Part shown: in pieces, positions 11,812 to 21,380 of the stretch
How the letters are laid out: each line of letters begins with the position of its first letter
Numbering within the stretch: the stretch's first letter is position 1
NCBI GenBank assembly: GCA_024277525.1
Contig: JAJRUZ010000019.1
Span: 1 to 64,000, forward strand
DNA: 64,000 bases
Reading direction: 5' to 3'
DNA from: Caldifarciminota bacterium
Lineage (GTDB): Bacteria; Hydrothermota; Hydrothermia; Hydrothermales; JAJRUZ01
Notes under the pieces: generated by a model
Told to the model about the DNA's origin: nothing
Seen by the model: the letters and a program-made list of their open reading frames with translations, nothing else
The model's database searches: none
Program-made: the position numbers and the translations under genes

Positions 11812-14013
11812 TTATTTTATAAAAATTATTTTGCAAATCTTTGATCTTTTTCTTTCCAACTCAACTTTTATAAAGTATGTTCCCGGTTTAAGCCCACTGG
11901 AAGTAAAAGAGATTGCATAAGCACCCTCTTTTTTTCTCCCTTTGAATAAAGTTTTCACCAGTCTTCCTGTAACATCAAACATACAGATTTTAGCCTCTCC
12001 TGCCTCGGGTATTGTGTAAAAAACAGTGACTTTTCCGAGTCCCGCAATAGAAGGAGCCTTTATTGATAAATTTAAATTTGCAGGCTTAGGAATTTCGATA
12101 ACACTTGTCGTATTATATCCGAAGAAGTTGAGTATTCTCTTAGTTAATTCAGTCAGCCTTTTGCTATCAAATACATAATAACTCACATTCCCTGTTGCAT
12201 CATACTCAACGGAGTCCACGAGATATTGATAATTCCAATAAAAAAGAACGAGTTTATAAGGATCTCCATAAAGAGGCCCATCATACCAATAAGCAGAGGG
12301 TGTTCCAATTTCTCTATCCCATACTCCTTTTTCATAGAAAAAGCAAGGAAATAGGGTATCGTAAATACCATCTCCTAAATCATCCGGAAATACATAACCG
12401 GCAAAGTTATAACCCAAGAATCCATAATAAAGCAGAGAATCTCCGATTCCCCAAAGGTTAGAAATAGTATCACCGGGAAAACCGTAAAAAGCATTTACAG
12501 TATCATAGTTAGAAGAGCGAACCCCGCCTATAAAATCGTCAAGTACATTGCCCATTTTTAAATAGGTATGAAGAAAATGATTCGGATAATCATTTTTTAT
12601 GTTAATTTCGGTGGTCCAGTCTCCTATACCGAAGCCCCCGACTACCAAATCTTGAGAAGAGATGAGCAATTTACCACCAGAATCAAGATAATTTTTTATA
12701 TTCACCGTGTCTGAAGCGAAAATTTCTCCTTGCCAGGCAGTCCAAAAGACTGCTTTAAATTTATTCACATCAAGCACCGTTGAATCAGGTAAACCTAAGG
12801 TTTTTGTATCCCAGAAGAAAACAGAAGGCACTCCATCAGCAACACTGTCAGTATAGTCCGCCAATGTATTAAAAATTTCATAAGCATATTGAGCCCATGC
12901 GGATTGGTCTTCGTCAATGAAGAGGAATTGGTCTTGAGGATTGTATTCAAGGATTATAAATTTCTTATATGTGGTTTCGCCTGTTACTTCACCTGAATAA
13001 TCATAAGCAGAGTAGACTCTGTAATACACGGTGTCATTCGGATTAAATGTTCCGAGTGTGAATTCCCATATCCCATCAGTTGAATCACCCGAAACAAGGA
13101 CCCCGGGAATGTATTGAGGGGTAGGTGAGCTCGGAATCGCATAAACTTCAAGGGTGCATGCTCTTACTCCTTGATTCTCTGATGGGACTCCGAAAGCATC
13201 TTTAATTTGTGCTTGTATTTTGAAAGGACCTGTTGAAAAAGTTGTATTTTTTTCTTCAACCCATACTATTGAAGGAGGAGGATCTTCATAAATCCATACA
13301 AATGCATCCATCCAGAATCCATTAAGACTGGGACTCCAAAGATCATGGAGATAAGAAAAAAGCCAAGAATGCTCATTTCCGTAACCTGCAGTAATCAGCA
13401 TATAAAGTGAATAATCTACTGCAGTCCATCCTGTCCAAAATTTTGCAGCCGTTACATTATCTATAACTCCGCTATCAGGATAAAAAACATAAGAGCTCAC
13501 AGTCTGTCCGGGTATGCTTATTACAGTAGGAGAAGTTATATAAGAATAAGGTTGATAGTCAATACCCGGTATGAACCAAGTAGCAAAATATTGAAGAAAA
13601 TGAGTAGAACTATCTGAATTATAACAATAAAGTCCGAAAGCAACTATGGTACATGCCGCCGGTGGTTGAAAGTAAGATGCAGCTGTATCTAATGGGTCAA
13701 TACCTGTTAGATAAATAGTCTGTGAGGGGTCGTAATTATTCCACACATTATAATATATTTCACCAGAATACCCTAATACTGTTCCCCAATCAATTCCGGG
13801 AGTGTCTGCGGGACCTAAAACTGCTGCTATACCCGCTCCCTGCCCCCATCTTTGCAGAACAGGATTATCGTAAATTAACTGCATTTTTTTCTTTATTTTC
13901 TGAAGAGGAATAAAAGAGGCTTTATTTAGAGATTTTTTGTTAAGATTCACCACGAAGAATTCCCCGGCTATTAGAACTCCAGAAAGACACATTATTAAAA
14001 TTTTACGCCACAT
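11812..14013 (-). CDS. Large secreted protein with FlgD/T9SS-like C-terminal sorting domain
   Basis: C-terminus AKICMFDVTGRLVKTLFKGRKKEGAYAISFTSSGLKPGTYFIKVE; hydrophobic N-terminus. Confidence 0.75.
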   Translation of the reverse strand: MWRKILIMCLSGVLIAGEFFVVNLNKKSLNKASFIPLQKIKKKMQLIYDNPVLQRWGQGAGIAAVLGPADTPGIDWGTVLGYSGEIYYNVWNNYDPSQTIYLTGIDPLDTAASYFQPPAACTIVAFGLYCYNSDSSTHFLQYFATWFIPGIDYQPYSYITSPTVISIPGQTVSSYVFYPDSGVIDNVTAAKFWTGWTAVDYSLYMLITAGYGNEHSWLFSYLHDLWSPSLNGFWMDAFVWIYEDPPPSIVWVEEKNTTFSTGPFKIQAQIKDAFGVPSENQGVRACTLEVYAIPSSPTPQYIPGVLVSGDSTDGIWEFTLGTFNPNDTVYYRVYSAYDYSGEVTGETTYKKFIILEYNPQDQFLFIDEDQSAWAQYAYEIFNTLADYTDSVADGVPSVFFWDTKTLGLPDSTVLDVNKFKAVFWTAWQGEIFASDTVNIKNYLDSGGKLLISSQDLVVGGFGIGDWTTEINIKNDYPNHFLHTYLKMGNVLDDFIGGVRSSNYDTVNAFYGFPGDTISNLWGIGDSLLYYGFLGYNFAGYVFPDDLGDGIYDTLFPCFFYEKGVWDREIGTPSAYWYDGPLYGDPYKLVLFYWNYQYLVDSVEYDATGNVSYYVFDSKRLTELTKRILNFFGYNTTSVIEIPKPANLNLSIKAPSIAGLGKVTVFYTIPEAGEAKICMFDVTGRLVKTLFKGRKKEGAYAISFTSSGLKPGTYFIKVELERKRSKICKIIFIK

Positions 14014-14067
14014 AAAAAACCTCCCTTTATTTTATGGGAATCGGACCCTATTTATTCCCATATTTTT

Positions 14068-14096
14068 ATTTTAAAGGATTTTTTACTATTTTTCAA
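14068..14096 (-). promoter_or_regulatory. Sigma70-like promoter for the 11812..14013 gene (TTGAAA-N17-TAAAAT)
   Basis: Reverse complement of TTTCAA (14091-14096) and ATTTTA (14068-14073), 17-nt spacer. Confidence 0.65.
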
Positions 14097-14114
14097 GAAA
14101 TTTTCAAAAAAAAC

Positions 14115-14144
14115 TTGATAGATAAGAAAAAATTTTAGTAAAAT
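14115..14144 (+). promoter_or_regulatory. Sigma70-like promoter for ald (TTGATA-N18-TAAAAT)
   Basis: TTGATA 14115-14120 and TAAAAT 14139-14144. Confidence 0.6.
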
Positions 14145-14191
14145 AAAACCTCATTTCCGGGTTCAATCCCTTAAAAATACAAATTTAAAAA

Positions 14192-15301
14192 ATGGCAATA
14201 TCTATCGGGATTCCGCGTGCCGAAAGGGAAGGAAAGTTATACGAAAAAAGAGTCACACTCTCTCCTTCTGCTTGCAAAGAGTTAATAGAGGCAGGAGCAA
14301 ATATTTATATAGAAAGCAGAGCAGGTGAGGGAGCAGGTTTTTCTGATGAAGAATACAGGGAGAAGGGTGTTAAGGTGGTATATTCAAGAGAGGAGGTCTT
14401 TTTAAGATCTGATATAATAGCGGGAATAAATTATCCTTATGAAAATGAATTTCCTTATCTTAAAGAAAATCATATTTTTTTCGGTTTTCTTCATCTTGCA
14501 GTAAGACCGCGTTCACTTTATGATGTTTTTGTAGAAAAAAAAATTACTTCTATCGGGTATGAAATAATACAGGAAGAAGACGGAACTTTACCCATATTGA
14601 GGGTTTCAAGTGAAATTGCAGGGAAGCTCGCACCTCAGATTGCAGGAAGATTACTTGAAACAGAAAGAGGAGGAATCGGAGTTTTACTCGGAGGAATACC
14701 CGGTATCCCTCCTGCAGATGTGGTAATAATAGGAGCAGGAACACTCGGAACATATGCTGCCAGGTCTTTTTTAGGGCTCGGTGCAAGTGTTTATATGCTT
14801 GATATTTCCAAAAAGAAACTCGAAAAAATTGACGAAATTTTCAAAGGAAAGGTTGTTACCGCAATGGCAACAAAGGAAAATATAGAAAAATTTGTGCAAT
14901 TTGCGGATGTGCTTATCCTTTCCATTCTTGTTCCTGGAGAAAAAACACCCAAAATTATCACAAGAAAAATGGTAAAATCGATGAGAAAGGGTTCTGTTAT
15001 TATCGATTTTTCAATTGATCAAGGAGGGGCAAGTGAAACATCAAGATTGACTCCGACCGAAAGTTTTATTTATTCAGAGTACGGTGTTATTCATTTCTGT
15101 GTTCCTAATGTTCCGACTTTTGTTGCAAGAACTGCTTCTCATGCTCTCTCGAATGCAATATTACCGTATCTTATAGAAATTGTTAAGAAAGGTATTGACG
15201 CAGTTAAAGAAAATTATGCTTTGTGGAAAGGCTGTTACACATTTAAAGGTAAGTTTACAAAAAAACATCCCTGGTGCGAAGGCTACCCTGTTATTGAATA
15301 A
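14192..15301 (+). CDS. ald: Alanine dehydrogenase
   Basis: IGIPRAEREGKLYEKRVTLSPSACKELIEAGANIYIESRAGEGAGFSDEEY; NAD motif VVIIGAGTLGTYAARSFLGLGASVYMLD. Confidence 0.88.
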   Translation: MAISIGIPRAEREGKLYEKRVTLSPSACKELIEAGANIYIESRAGEGAGFSDEEYREKGVKVVYSREEVFLRSDIIAGINYPYENEFPYLKENHIFFGFLHLAVRPRSLYDVFVEKKITSIGYEIIQEEDGTLPILRVSSEIAGKLAPQIAGRLLETERGGIGVLLGGIPGIPPADVVIIGAGTLGTYAARSFLGLGASVYMLDISKKKLEKIDEIFKGKVVTAMATKENIEKFVQFADVLILSILVPGEKTPKIITRKMVKSMRKGSVIIDFSIDQGGASETSRLTPTESFIYSEYGVIHFCVPNVPTFVARTASHALSNAILPYLIEIVKKGIDAVKENYALWKGCYTFKGKFTKKHPWCEGYPVIE

Positions 15302-15312
15302 AGGAGGATAAA

Positions 15313-16641
15313 GTGAGCTTTATAAAAATTTACCATGAAAAAAGGAAATCTCCCGAGGAAGTGGTCTCTTATGTAAAATCAGGGGATGCTGTTTTTATCT
15401 CCGGCAATGCAGCTACTCCTACTTTTTTGCTTGATTATTTAGCAAGAAGAAAAGACCTGGAAAATGTAAAATTGTATCACCTTTTGCAGATGGGAGATGA
15501 CCCTTTCAGAAAATACGGAACTTACGAGAAAATTATTCATAAAGCACTTTTTGTAGGACCTGCTGATAGACCTTCCGTAAATGAAGGAACTGCGGAATAT
15601 ATCCCATGTCATTTACATGAAATTCCGGGCTTAATAAATTCTGGGAAAATAAAGATAGATGTTGCAATAATACATACTTCACCGCCTGACGAGCACGGAT
15701 TTTTAAGTCTTGGAGTTGAAGTAATTGCGACGAAAACAGCAATTCAAAATGCAAGGGTTATTCTTGCTCAGGTTAACAGAAGGATGCCGAGAACACTCGG
15801 AGATTGCTTTATTCATATTTCCCAGATAACTGCTCTCTGTGAAGTTGATGAACCCCTTTATGAACTTGAAAAGATTGAACCCACAGAGATTGAAGAAAAA
15901 ATTGCAAAATATGTGGTTGAATTAATTGATGATGGAGCAACTTTACAACTCGGAATAGGAGGTATTCCTAATGCTATTTTAAAGTTCATCAAAGGCAAAA
16001 AAGACTTGGGAATTCACACAGAGATGATATCCGACGGAATAATGGAAAGAATAATTGACGGCACAATAACCGGTGCAAAGAAAACATTGCACCCGGGAAA
16101 AGTAATCGGGACATTCATTTTGGGCTCAAAAAGTCTCTATGATTTTGCAGATAATAATCCTATTTTTGAACTTCACCCCTGCGATTATACAAACCATCCT
16201 TTTGTAATAGCCAAAAATGACAATATGGTAGCTGTGAATTCTGCAATTGAAATTGACTTAACCGGACAAGTATGTTCTGATTCCATAGGAACTTATATTT
16301 ATTCGGGTTTCGGCGGACAGGTTGATTTCATAAAAGGAGCGGGTTGGAGTAAAAACGGAAAACCTATAATTGCAATTCCTTCAACTGCAAAAGGAGGACA
16401 AATTTCAAAAATTGTTCCTGAACTTAAAAGGGGTGCTGGTGTTGTAACCACGAGGGCGGATGTGAAATATGTTGTCACAGAATACGGGATAGCCGACCTT
16501 TGGGGCAAATCATTGCAGGAAAGAGCAAAGGCTTTAATTGAAATTGCACATCCTGCCTTCAGAGAAGAGTTAGAAAAAGCAGCATGGCAAAGAAAATTGT
16601 TGAAGAAAACTATATATATTCGCTGGCAGAATTCTAATTGA
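15313..16641 (+). CDS. Acetyl-CoA hydrolase/transferase family, 4-hydroxybutyrate CoA-transferase-like
   Basis: GTG start; LQLGIGGIPNAILKFI, GLHTEMISDG-like IHTEMISDGIMERI, YSGFGGQVDFIKGAGWSKNGKPIIAIPSTAKGG. Confidence 0.88.
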   Translation: MSFIKIYHEKRKSPEEVVSYVKSGDAVFISGNAATPTFLLDYLARRKDLENVKLYHLLQMGDDPFRKYGTYEKIIHKALFVGPADRPSVNEGTAEYIPCHLHEIPGLINSGKIKIDVAIIHTSPPDEHGFLSLGVEVIATKTAIQNARVILAQVNRRMPRTLGDCFIHISQITALCEVDEPLYELEKIEPTEIEEKIAKYVVELIDDGATLQLGIGGIPNAILKFIKGKKDLGIHTEMISDGIMERIIDGTITGAKKTLHPGKVIGTFILGSKSLYDFADNNPIFELHPCDYTNHPFVIAKNDNMVAVNSAIEIDLTGQVCSDSIGTYIYSGFGGQVDFIKGAGWSKNGKPIIAIPSTAKGGQISKIVPELKRGAGVVTTRADVKYVVTEYGIADLWGKSLQERAKALIEIAHPAFREELEKAAWQRKLLKKTIYIRWQNSN

Positions 16642-16656
16642 AAAAGAGAATAAGAA

Positions 16657-16680
16657 TTGGGGGACACAAAGTCCCCCCTG
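16657..16680 (+). terminator. GC hairpin after the CoA-transferase gene (GGGGGACACAAAGTCCCCCC)
   Basis: Perfect short inverted repeat just downstream of the stop codon; no strong T-run, so termination is unproven. Confidence 0.5.
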
Positions 16681-16690
16681 GGAGTATATG

Positions 16691-17440
16691 CTATCTGACT
16701 ATGACAACAGATTTTGTTTCTTGAAATTTATTGGTTATGAGTTTTATGAAGTATTTTCCAGGTTTCAGACCGTTCTTAAGAGTATATGTATATGTTCCTC
16801 TGTCCAGATTCGAATTAATAAATGTGACTATTCTTCGTCCCTCAGAAGTGTAAATGTTAAGTAGAACATTTGAAGCAGTGGACAATGTGAAAGAAAGCTT
16901 AATGTTTCCTCTGGATAAGAAAGTTTTCAACATATAAGGATTATCTACTTCCGCTGAGGCATATTTTTCTTATAAGATTTATTACTTTATTGTAGTCCCC
17001 ATTATTCCAGTAGTTTTCTGCTGTTTTTATTTTATAGAATAATTCACTTTCATCGGCATTGTTTTGTATTTTTACACTTTTTACTTTCAGCCCTTCTCCA
17101 TAAGAACTCTGACAAGAAAATCACCCGATTTTTTAAAATTTTCCATTTTTAAGTAATCCCTGTTTTTTATTCTATTAAAAACTGTTCGGGCTTTTTAAAA
17201 TATTTTTTACCTCTTAATATCTTTTCTTCAGAATTAAAAACTCGTTGCTTTAATTCTTTAAATATTTCTATTGCCGTCTTAAAATAATTCTCCGACTCTT
17301 TGTATTTCCGCCCATAACCCAAAAATTCTCGCGCAAATAAAGAAACTTGTCTTGAAATGTCTTGAGTTTAATTCTTAACAAGTTTTAAATCTTCTCTCAT
17401 AAGTTCATTGTCTGATCATAAAACCTTGCAATTTATATTA
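16691..17440 (-). pseudogene. Decayed TPR-like protein with surviving sorting-like C-terminus (ORF 16691..16933)
   Basis: 80-aa remnant NVLLNIYTSEGRRIVTFINSNLDRGTYTYTLKNGLKPGKYFIKLI. Upstream minus strand reads AREFLGYGRKYKESENYFKTAIEIFKELKQRVFNSEEKILRGKKYFKKPEQFLIE and FYKIKTAENYWNNGDYNKVINLIRKICLSG in broken frames. Confidence 0.6.
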
Positions 17441-17457
17441 ACTAACCGTCGGCTGAT

Positions 17458-19905
17458 TCAAGGAAAAGCAATTTCCTCAAAATCAGTATAATTTTTGTTC
17501 CATAAAAACATTCCCAGCCCCGCAAATCCCTTTGTCCTTAAATCCTTTGAATTCTTTACGAAAATCCCGTCAGGCATTCCGAGACCCGAAGCAAAAAGAG
17601 AGATTTTAAAAGCATCCCTTATCTGATTTTTGTCCGAATAAATTATAAATAGATTCATATTTTTATAAGAAAAAGGATAGGAAGGATAGACAAATATTAA
17701 AAGGTCATCATAAATTCCGTATTTTTTAAAAATTTTTTGAGGCAATTTTTTAATAACTTCTTTCACTTCACCCTTAAAAGAATTCTTCTGCCCTATGAAT
17801 ATAACATTGTATTCTGATAACATTTTTTTATTAAATAAAGTATCAGGCAAAATTTTGACATTCATATTTCCTCTGAAAAGCAAGGAAAAGGAGAGAATCC
17901 GAGCAAGATGATAATTCCAGTTTATAATTCCTTCTGTCCCGGTTCGGAAACCGCTCCTGCTGCCTTTATCTTCTTGTGTACTGTAAATAATCAAAATTTT
18001 ATTCCTCAATATATTCTTTATAAGACCGGGATTTGATGGAAATTTTGAGGGCATTTTTCTGTTGAAATTTTTAATTTTTTTCCATTTTTTGTTTTTAATG
18101 AAAACGAATTTACCCGCATTCTTCAAATCAAAATTCTGACCATCAAGATTTAAAAATATTTTCTCAATTCCTAAGGAAGCAAGGTTTAATTCAAAGACAT
18201 TTATATTTTCGGTTTTAATAAAGATACTGTCTTTTTTTCTTTTAAATTTTAAAAATCCGGGATAAAAATATTTTTCGGGTTCCAGAATTTTAACATAATA
18301 AAATCTATTATTTACGCCCAGATCCGAAAAATGAAACTCAAAAGAATCTGGAACCCTCCTTTTATGTTTTTTGAAAAATTTTATTATTGTATCCGCATCA
18401 ACACAATCAACTCCCTCTGTTTCTTTTATGTTCCACCAGTGCTTCATTTCGGGTACTTCCCATAGATGAACTTTAATGCCGTTTTTCTTTAAAAGATTCA
18501 GCATAAACCTCGGATGAAAGGCAGGAACGGATTCATCTTCCCTGCCCTGAACTATCAGAAAGGGAACATTTAAGGCATTTCTTACAAACCTCTGAATGTC
18601 CTCTGTATATAAAACTCTCTCCCTTATACGAATCTGTTGAGGATTTCCGAAAAGACTTATTCCTTGAAGAAAATAGGGCACGTATGTTCTGAAAGATACC
18701 CACCCTGCAGAAGGAACAATTGCAGCAAACCTGTCCGCAAAATGAATTCCGTTAAAATAGGTTCCGTGTCCTCCCATTGAATGCCCTGTTAGATAAAACC
18801 TTTCTGTATCAACATTGAAGTTTTTCTTAACATAATCAATAACTTCCCATAAATCAAGCATTCCTAAATCCTGCCAGTCAAATCCGAAAGGTCTTCTGTT
18901 TGTGGGAGCAACAACGAACAGGGAATCCTTTTGTCTGTAAGCCCTTACCTGTCCGTATGCCTCAACACCTGCACCGTGAAGGGTAAATATGACGCCTTTT
19001 AAATAATTTCCTTTAACCTTAGGATACCTTAAACCGAAATACTGAACAGAGGAATCTATATTTGACAAAAATGTAATTTTCAGGGGTTCATCCTTTGATT
19101 TTACTTCAAGATAAAATTGAGCAAGAGTGTCAAAGTTTTCTCCTTCAATTCTTAAACTGAGATTTATTTTATCTCCTTTCTTTAATTTTTTTCTGAGCAA
19201 ACATTTGACTTTTGAATATTTTATTTCAAACGGCATTAAATAGTTAATCCTCCTTTCCTCTGTTTCCAGTTCACCGGCAAATGCCTTTATTTTTAAATCT
19301 TTGTATATTTTTTTTGTCGGATTTATAACCCAGAAACCTATATAAAATTCATAAATTGTATCCTCCAATATATCGGGAATTAAACTCCATCTTTTATTTT
19401 CATAAATAAACGGATATAAAGGAGCTTTTTCGAATCTCAATCTTATTTTTCCGCCCTCTCTGCCTGTAATTATTAAAATCCTGTGCCTTCCTTTGCTTAT
19501 ATATAAAGGAACAGGAACATCTTTATACTGATAAGGGTTTCCGGGATAGGGAATTGAATCTATGTAAAATTTAGATACCCTTTCGGGATAGGCAAGATAA
19601 AATCCTCCATCAAATATTGTATCAATATAGATATAAGAGACAGTGCTAAAGCTCCATCCGTGATAGGAATATTCCCTTTCCAGTTCTTTTTCATTTATCT
19701 TTATTTCAAAATACCCTTGAGAATCAACTTTTATTTCCTTCCACAAGAGAATCCCGTTTTCTGACAAGGTTGAATAAAAGGTGTCGTTTAATGAAATTAT
19801 ATATTTTTCTTCCCCGGGTGGATAAAGGAAATCCCTGCCTACATCCCTCATTCCTGATTGAAAAGGACCGAGAAAATAAATTTTTGATAATAATATAAGT
19901 ATCAT
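17458..19905 (-). CDS. Secreted alpha/beta-hydrolase (esterase/prolyl-oligopeptidase-like)
   Basis: GVIFTLHGAGVEAYGQ; FYLTGHSMGGHGTYFNGIHFADRFAAIVPSAG; VPFLIVQGREDESVP; LWEVPEMKHWW. Confidence 0.8.
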   Translation of the reverse strand: MILILLSKIYFLGPFQSGMRDVGRDFLYPPGEEKYIISLNDTFYSTLSENGILLWKEIKVDSQGYFEIKINEKELEREYSYHGWSFSTVSYIYIDTIFDGGFYLAYPERVSKFYIDSIPYPGNPYQYKDVPVPLYISKGRHRILIITGREGGKIRLRFEKAPLYPFIYENKRWSLIPDILEDTIYEFYIGFWVINPTKKIYKDLKIKAFAGELETEERRINYLMPFEIKYSKVKCLLRKKLKKGDKINLSLRIEGENFDTLAQFYLEVKSKDEPLKITFLSNIDSSVQYFGLRYPKVKGNYLKGVIFTLHGAGVEAYGQVRAYRQKDSLFVVAPTNRRPFGFDWQDLGMLDLWEVIDYVKKNFNVDTERFYLTGHSMGGHGTYFNGIHFADRFAAIVPSAGWVSFRTYVPYFLQGISLFGNPQQIRIRERVLYTEDIQRFVRNALNVPFLIVQGREDESVPAFHPRFMLNLLKKNGIKVHLWEVPEMKHWWNIKETEGVDCVDADTIIKFFKKHKRRVPDSFEFHFSDLGVNNRFYYVKILEPEKYFYPGFLKFKRKKDSIFIKTENINVFELNLASLGIEKIFLNLDGQNFDLKNAGKFVFIKNKKWKKIKNFNRKMPSKFPSNPGLIKNILRNKILIIYSTQEDKGSRSGFRTGTEGIINWNYHLARILSFSLLFRGNMNVKILPDTLFNKKMLSEYNVIFIGQKNSFKGEVKEVIKKLPQKIFKKYGIYDDLLIFVYPSYPFSYKNMNLFIIYSDKNQIRDAFKISLFASGLGMPDGIFVKNSKDLRTKGFAGLGMFLWNKNYTDFEEIAFP
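17938..17960 (-). repeat. Palindromic repeat copy 4 inside the hydrolase ORF (SRSGFRTG)
   Basis: GCAGGAGCGGTTTCCGAACCGGG, near-identical to copies 1-3. Confidence 0.85.
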
Positions 19906-19976
19906 AACAAAAATTTTATTTTCCTTTATTATTCGAATTCAAAAAATTTCATAGTCTAATAAATTCAAAGACATTT

Positions 19977-20201
19977 TTACTCTTTATAGATCCTTTTTAT
20001 TTTATAAATTTTTTCCTTAATTTTTTCCTTATAAATAAAAACATTTTCATCCATTTTATACTCCTTATCCGGTATTATAAGAGTCACTCTTATTGACCGA
20101 GAAATATCTCTTTCACCGATACTCCTCCCCCTGCCCGCGAAAAGCATTCCTAAAAAAACCGCTAAAATTATTAATTTTTTCATCCATAATAATTTCAGCA
20201 A
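19977..20201 (-). CDS. Small hypothetical protein with signal-like N-terminus
   Basis: MKKLIILAVFLGMLFAGRGRS start within the ORF. Confidence 0.4.
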   Translation of the reverse strand: MLKLLWMKKLIILAVFLGMLFAGRGRSIGERDISRSIRVTLIIPDKEYKMDENVFIYKEKIKEKIYKIKRIYKE

Positions 20202-20258
20202 TTATCATTCCTGTTCAAAAATCTTACTGCGGTAGAGAAGTTTTTTAATAAAACAAAG

Positions 20259-20303
20259 TTGACGATATGTAAAAAAAATTTGACAATTTAAAGAAAAATT
20301 GAC
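20259..20303 (+). repeat. Three TTGAC direct repeats at exact 20-nt spacing
   Basis: ttgac at 20259, 20279 and 20299 in the intergenic region. Confidence 0.6.
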
Positions 20304-20362
20304 AAACTGATTTGAAAATTAAAAAATTATGTTATTTACACCTCCGGGGTATTGAAGAAATT

Positions 20363-21331
20363 TCAGCCCATTATTTGTTTCATCTTTTTTCTTATTATGT
20401 CCAGCCTCTTCTTTAATTCCTCCTGTTCCATCTTTTGGCTCAGAAGCTTTTGCCTTACTTCTTCCTCTTCTTTTTTTAATCTTTCAATTTCTTCCTCAAG
20501 TTGAGTCTTCCTTTGTTCTAACTCTTTAACTATTTTTCCTATGTCCGTTTCCTCAACTTTTTTTCTCTTTTCTTGAATTTCCGCATTCAACTTTTCGATC
20601 TCTTCCTGCAATTCCCTCTTTTTATCTTCAAGTTTGCTCACATTTTCTTTTGCCTCTTTTTCTGCTTTTTTCAGCGATTCATAAGTGAGGTATCTTTTCT
20701 GCCTGGATTCCAGAGCCTCCAATTTTTTACCCACAGGAGCAAAGATTAAAACCTGCGCCAGGATAAAAGCAAAAATTATCAACCCGATTAACAGACCTAC
20801 ATAAGGAAAAAGATTAAAGGAAGCAGTTGTAGCAGGAGAAAAAAGGTCTTTTATCAAGTTTGCACTGACACCAACCACAAGATTTCCGACCACCTTCTCT
20901 TTTCCTGCTGCCTCAAATTTTATAGGAGTCCTTATATAATAAAGTCCAAAATCTTCTTTATAATTTATCTGAGGAAACTTTCCCAAATTAACATCAATTC
21001 CGATTATATTTTTTAGCGGTTTTCCCTCCTCCTGCGGTTTTATGGAAGATATTATTTTACCATCCGAACCGCATATGGAAGCGTATTCAATTCCTTCAAC
21101 CTTTCTTAATTCTGCAACTATTTTCCCCAAGGTGGGTTTTTCATCCAAAATTATAGGATCAACAAGATTTTGGGCAAGAGTAAGAAGGACTCCTCCGAGT
21201 TGCTTTGACAAGAAGTAGTTGGTTTTATCAACCTTACTTGTTTTCTGGACATTCAAAAATCTCGGAGCTATCACAAAAGGAATACCAAAGATTAACAAAA
21301 TAATTATCAAAAATATTTTATATTTTCCCAT
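20363..21331 (-). CDS. Membrane-anchored sensor-like protein with long cytoplasmic coiled coil
   Basis: N-terminal TM, extracytoplasmic region with VEGIEYASICGSDGKIISSI (dCACHE-like), second TM, then heptad-rich coiled coil. Confidence 0.6.
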   Translation of the reverse strand: MGKYKIFLIIILLIFGIPFVIAPRFLNVQKTSKVDKTNYFLSKQLGGVLLTLAQNLVDPIILDEKPTLGKIVAELRKVEGIEYASICGSDGKIISSIKPQEEGKPLKNIIGIDVNLGKFPQINYKEDFGLYYIRTPIKFEAAGKEKVVGNLVVGVSANLIKDLFSPATTASFNLFPYVGLLIGLIIFAFILAQVLIFAPVGKKLEALESRQKRYLTYESLKKAEKEAKENVSKLEDKKRELQEEIEKLNAEIQEKRKKVEETDIGKIVKELEQRKTQLEEEIERLKKEEEEVRQKLLSQKMEQEELKKRLDIIRKKMKQIMG

Positions 21332-21380
21332 ATCTATAATTTTATGGAAAAAAAATTTTTAAGTCAAGTAAAATATAAAT

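Noticed and set aside
8584-14170. Possible tRNA genes at GGGTTCGATTCCC / GGGTTCAATCCC
   Set aside because: T-arm consensus is present, but there is no acceptor stem, D-arm or anticodon arm, and promoters lie too close upstream. Reported instead as a leader motif.
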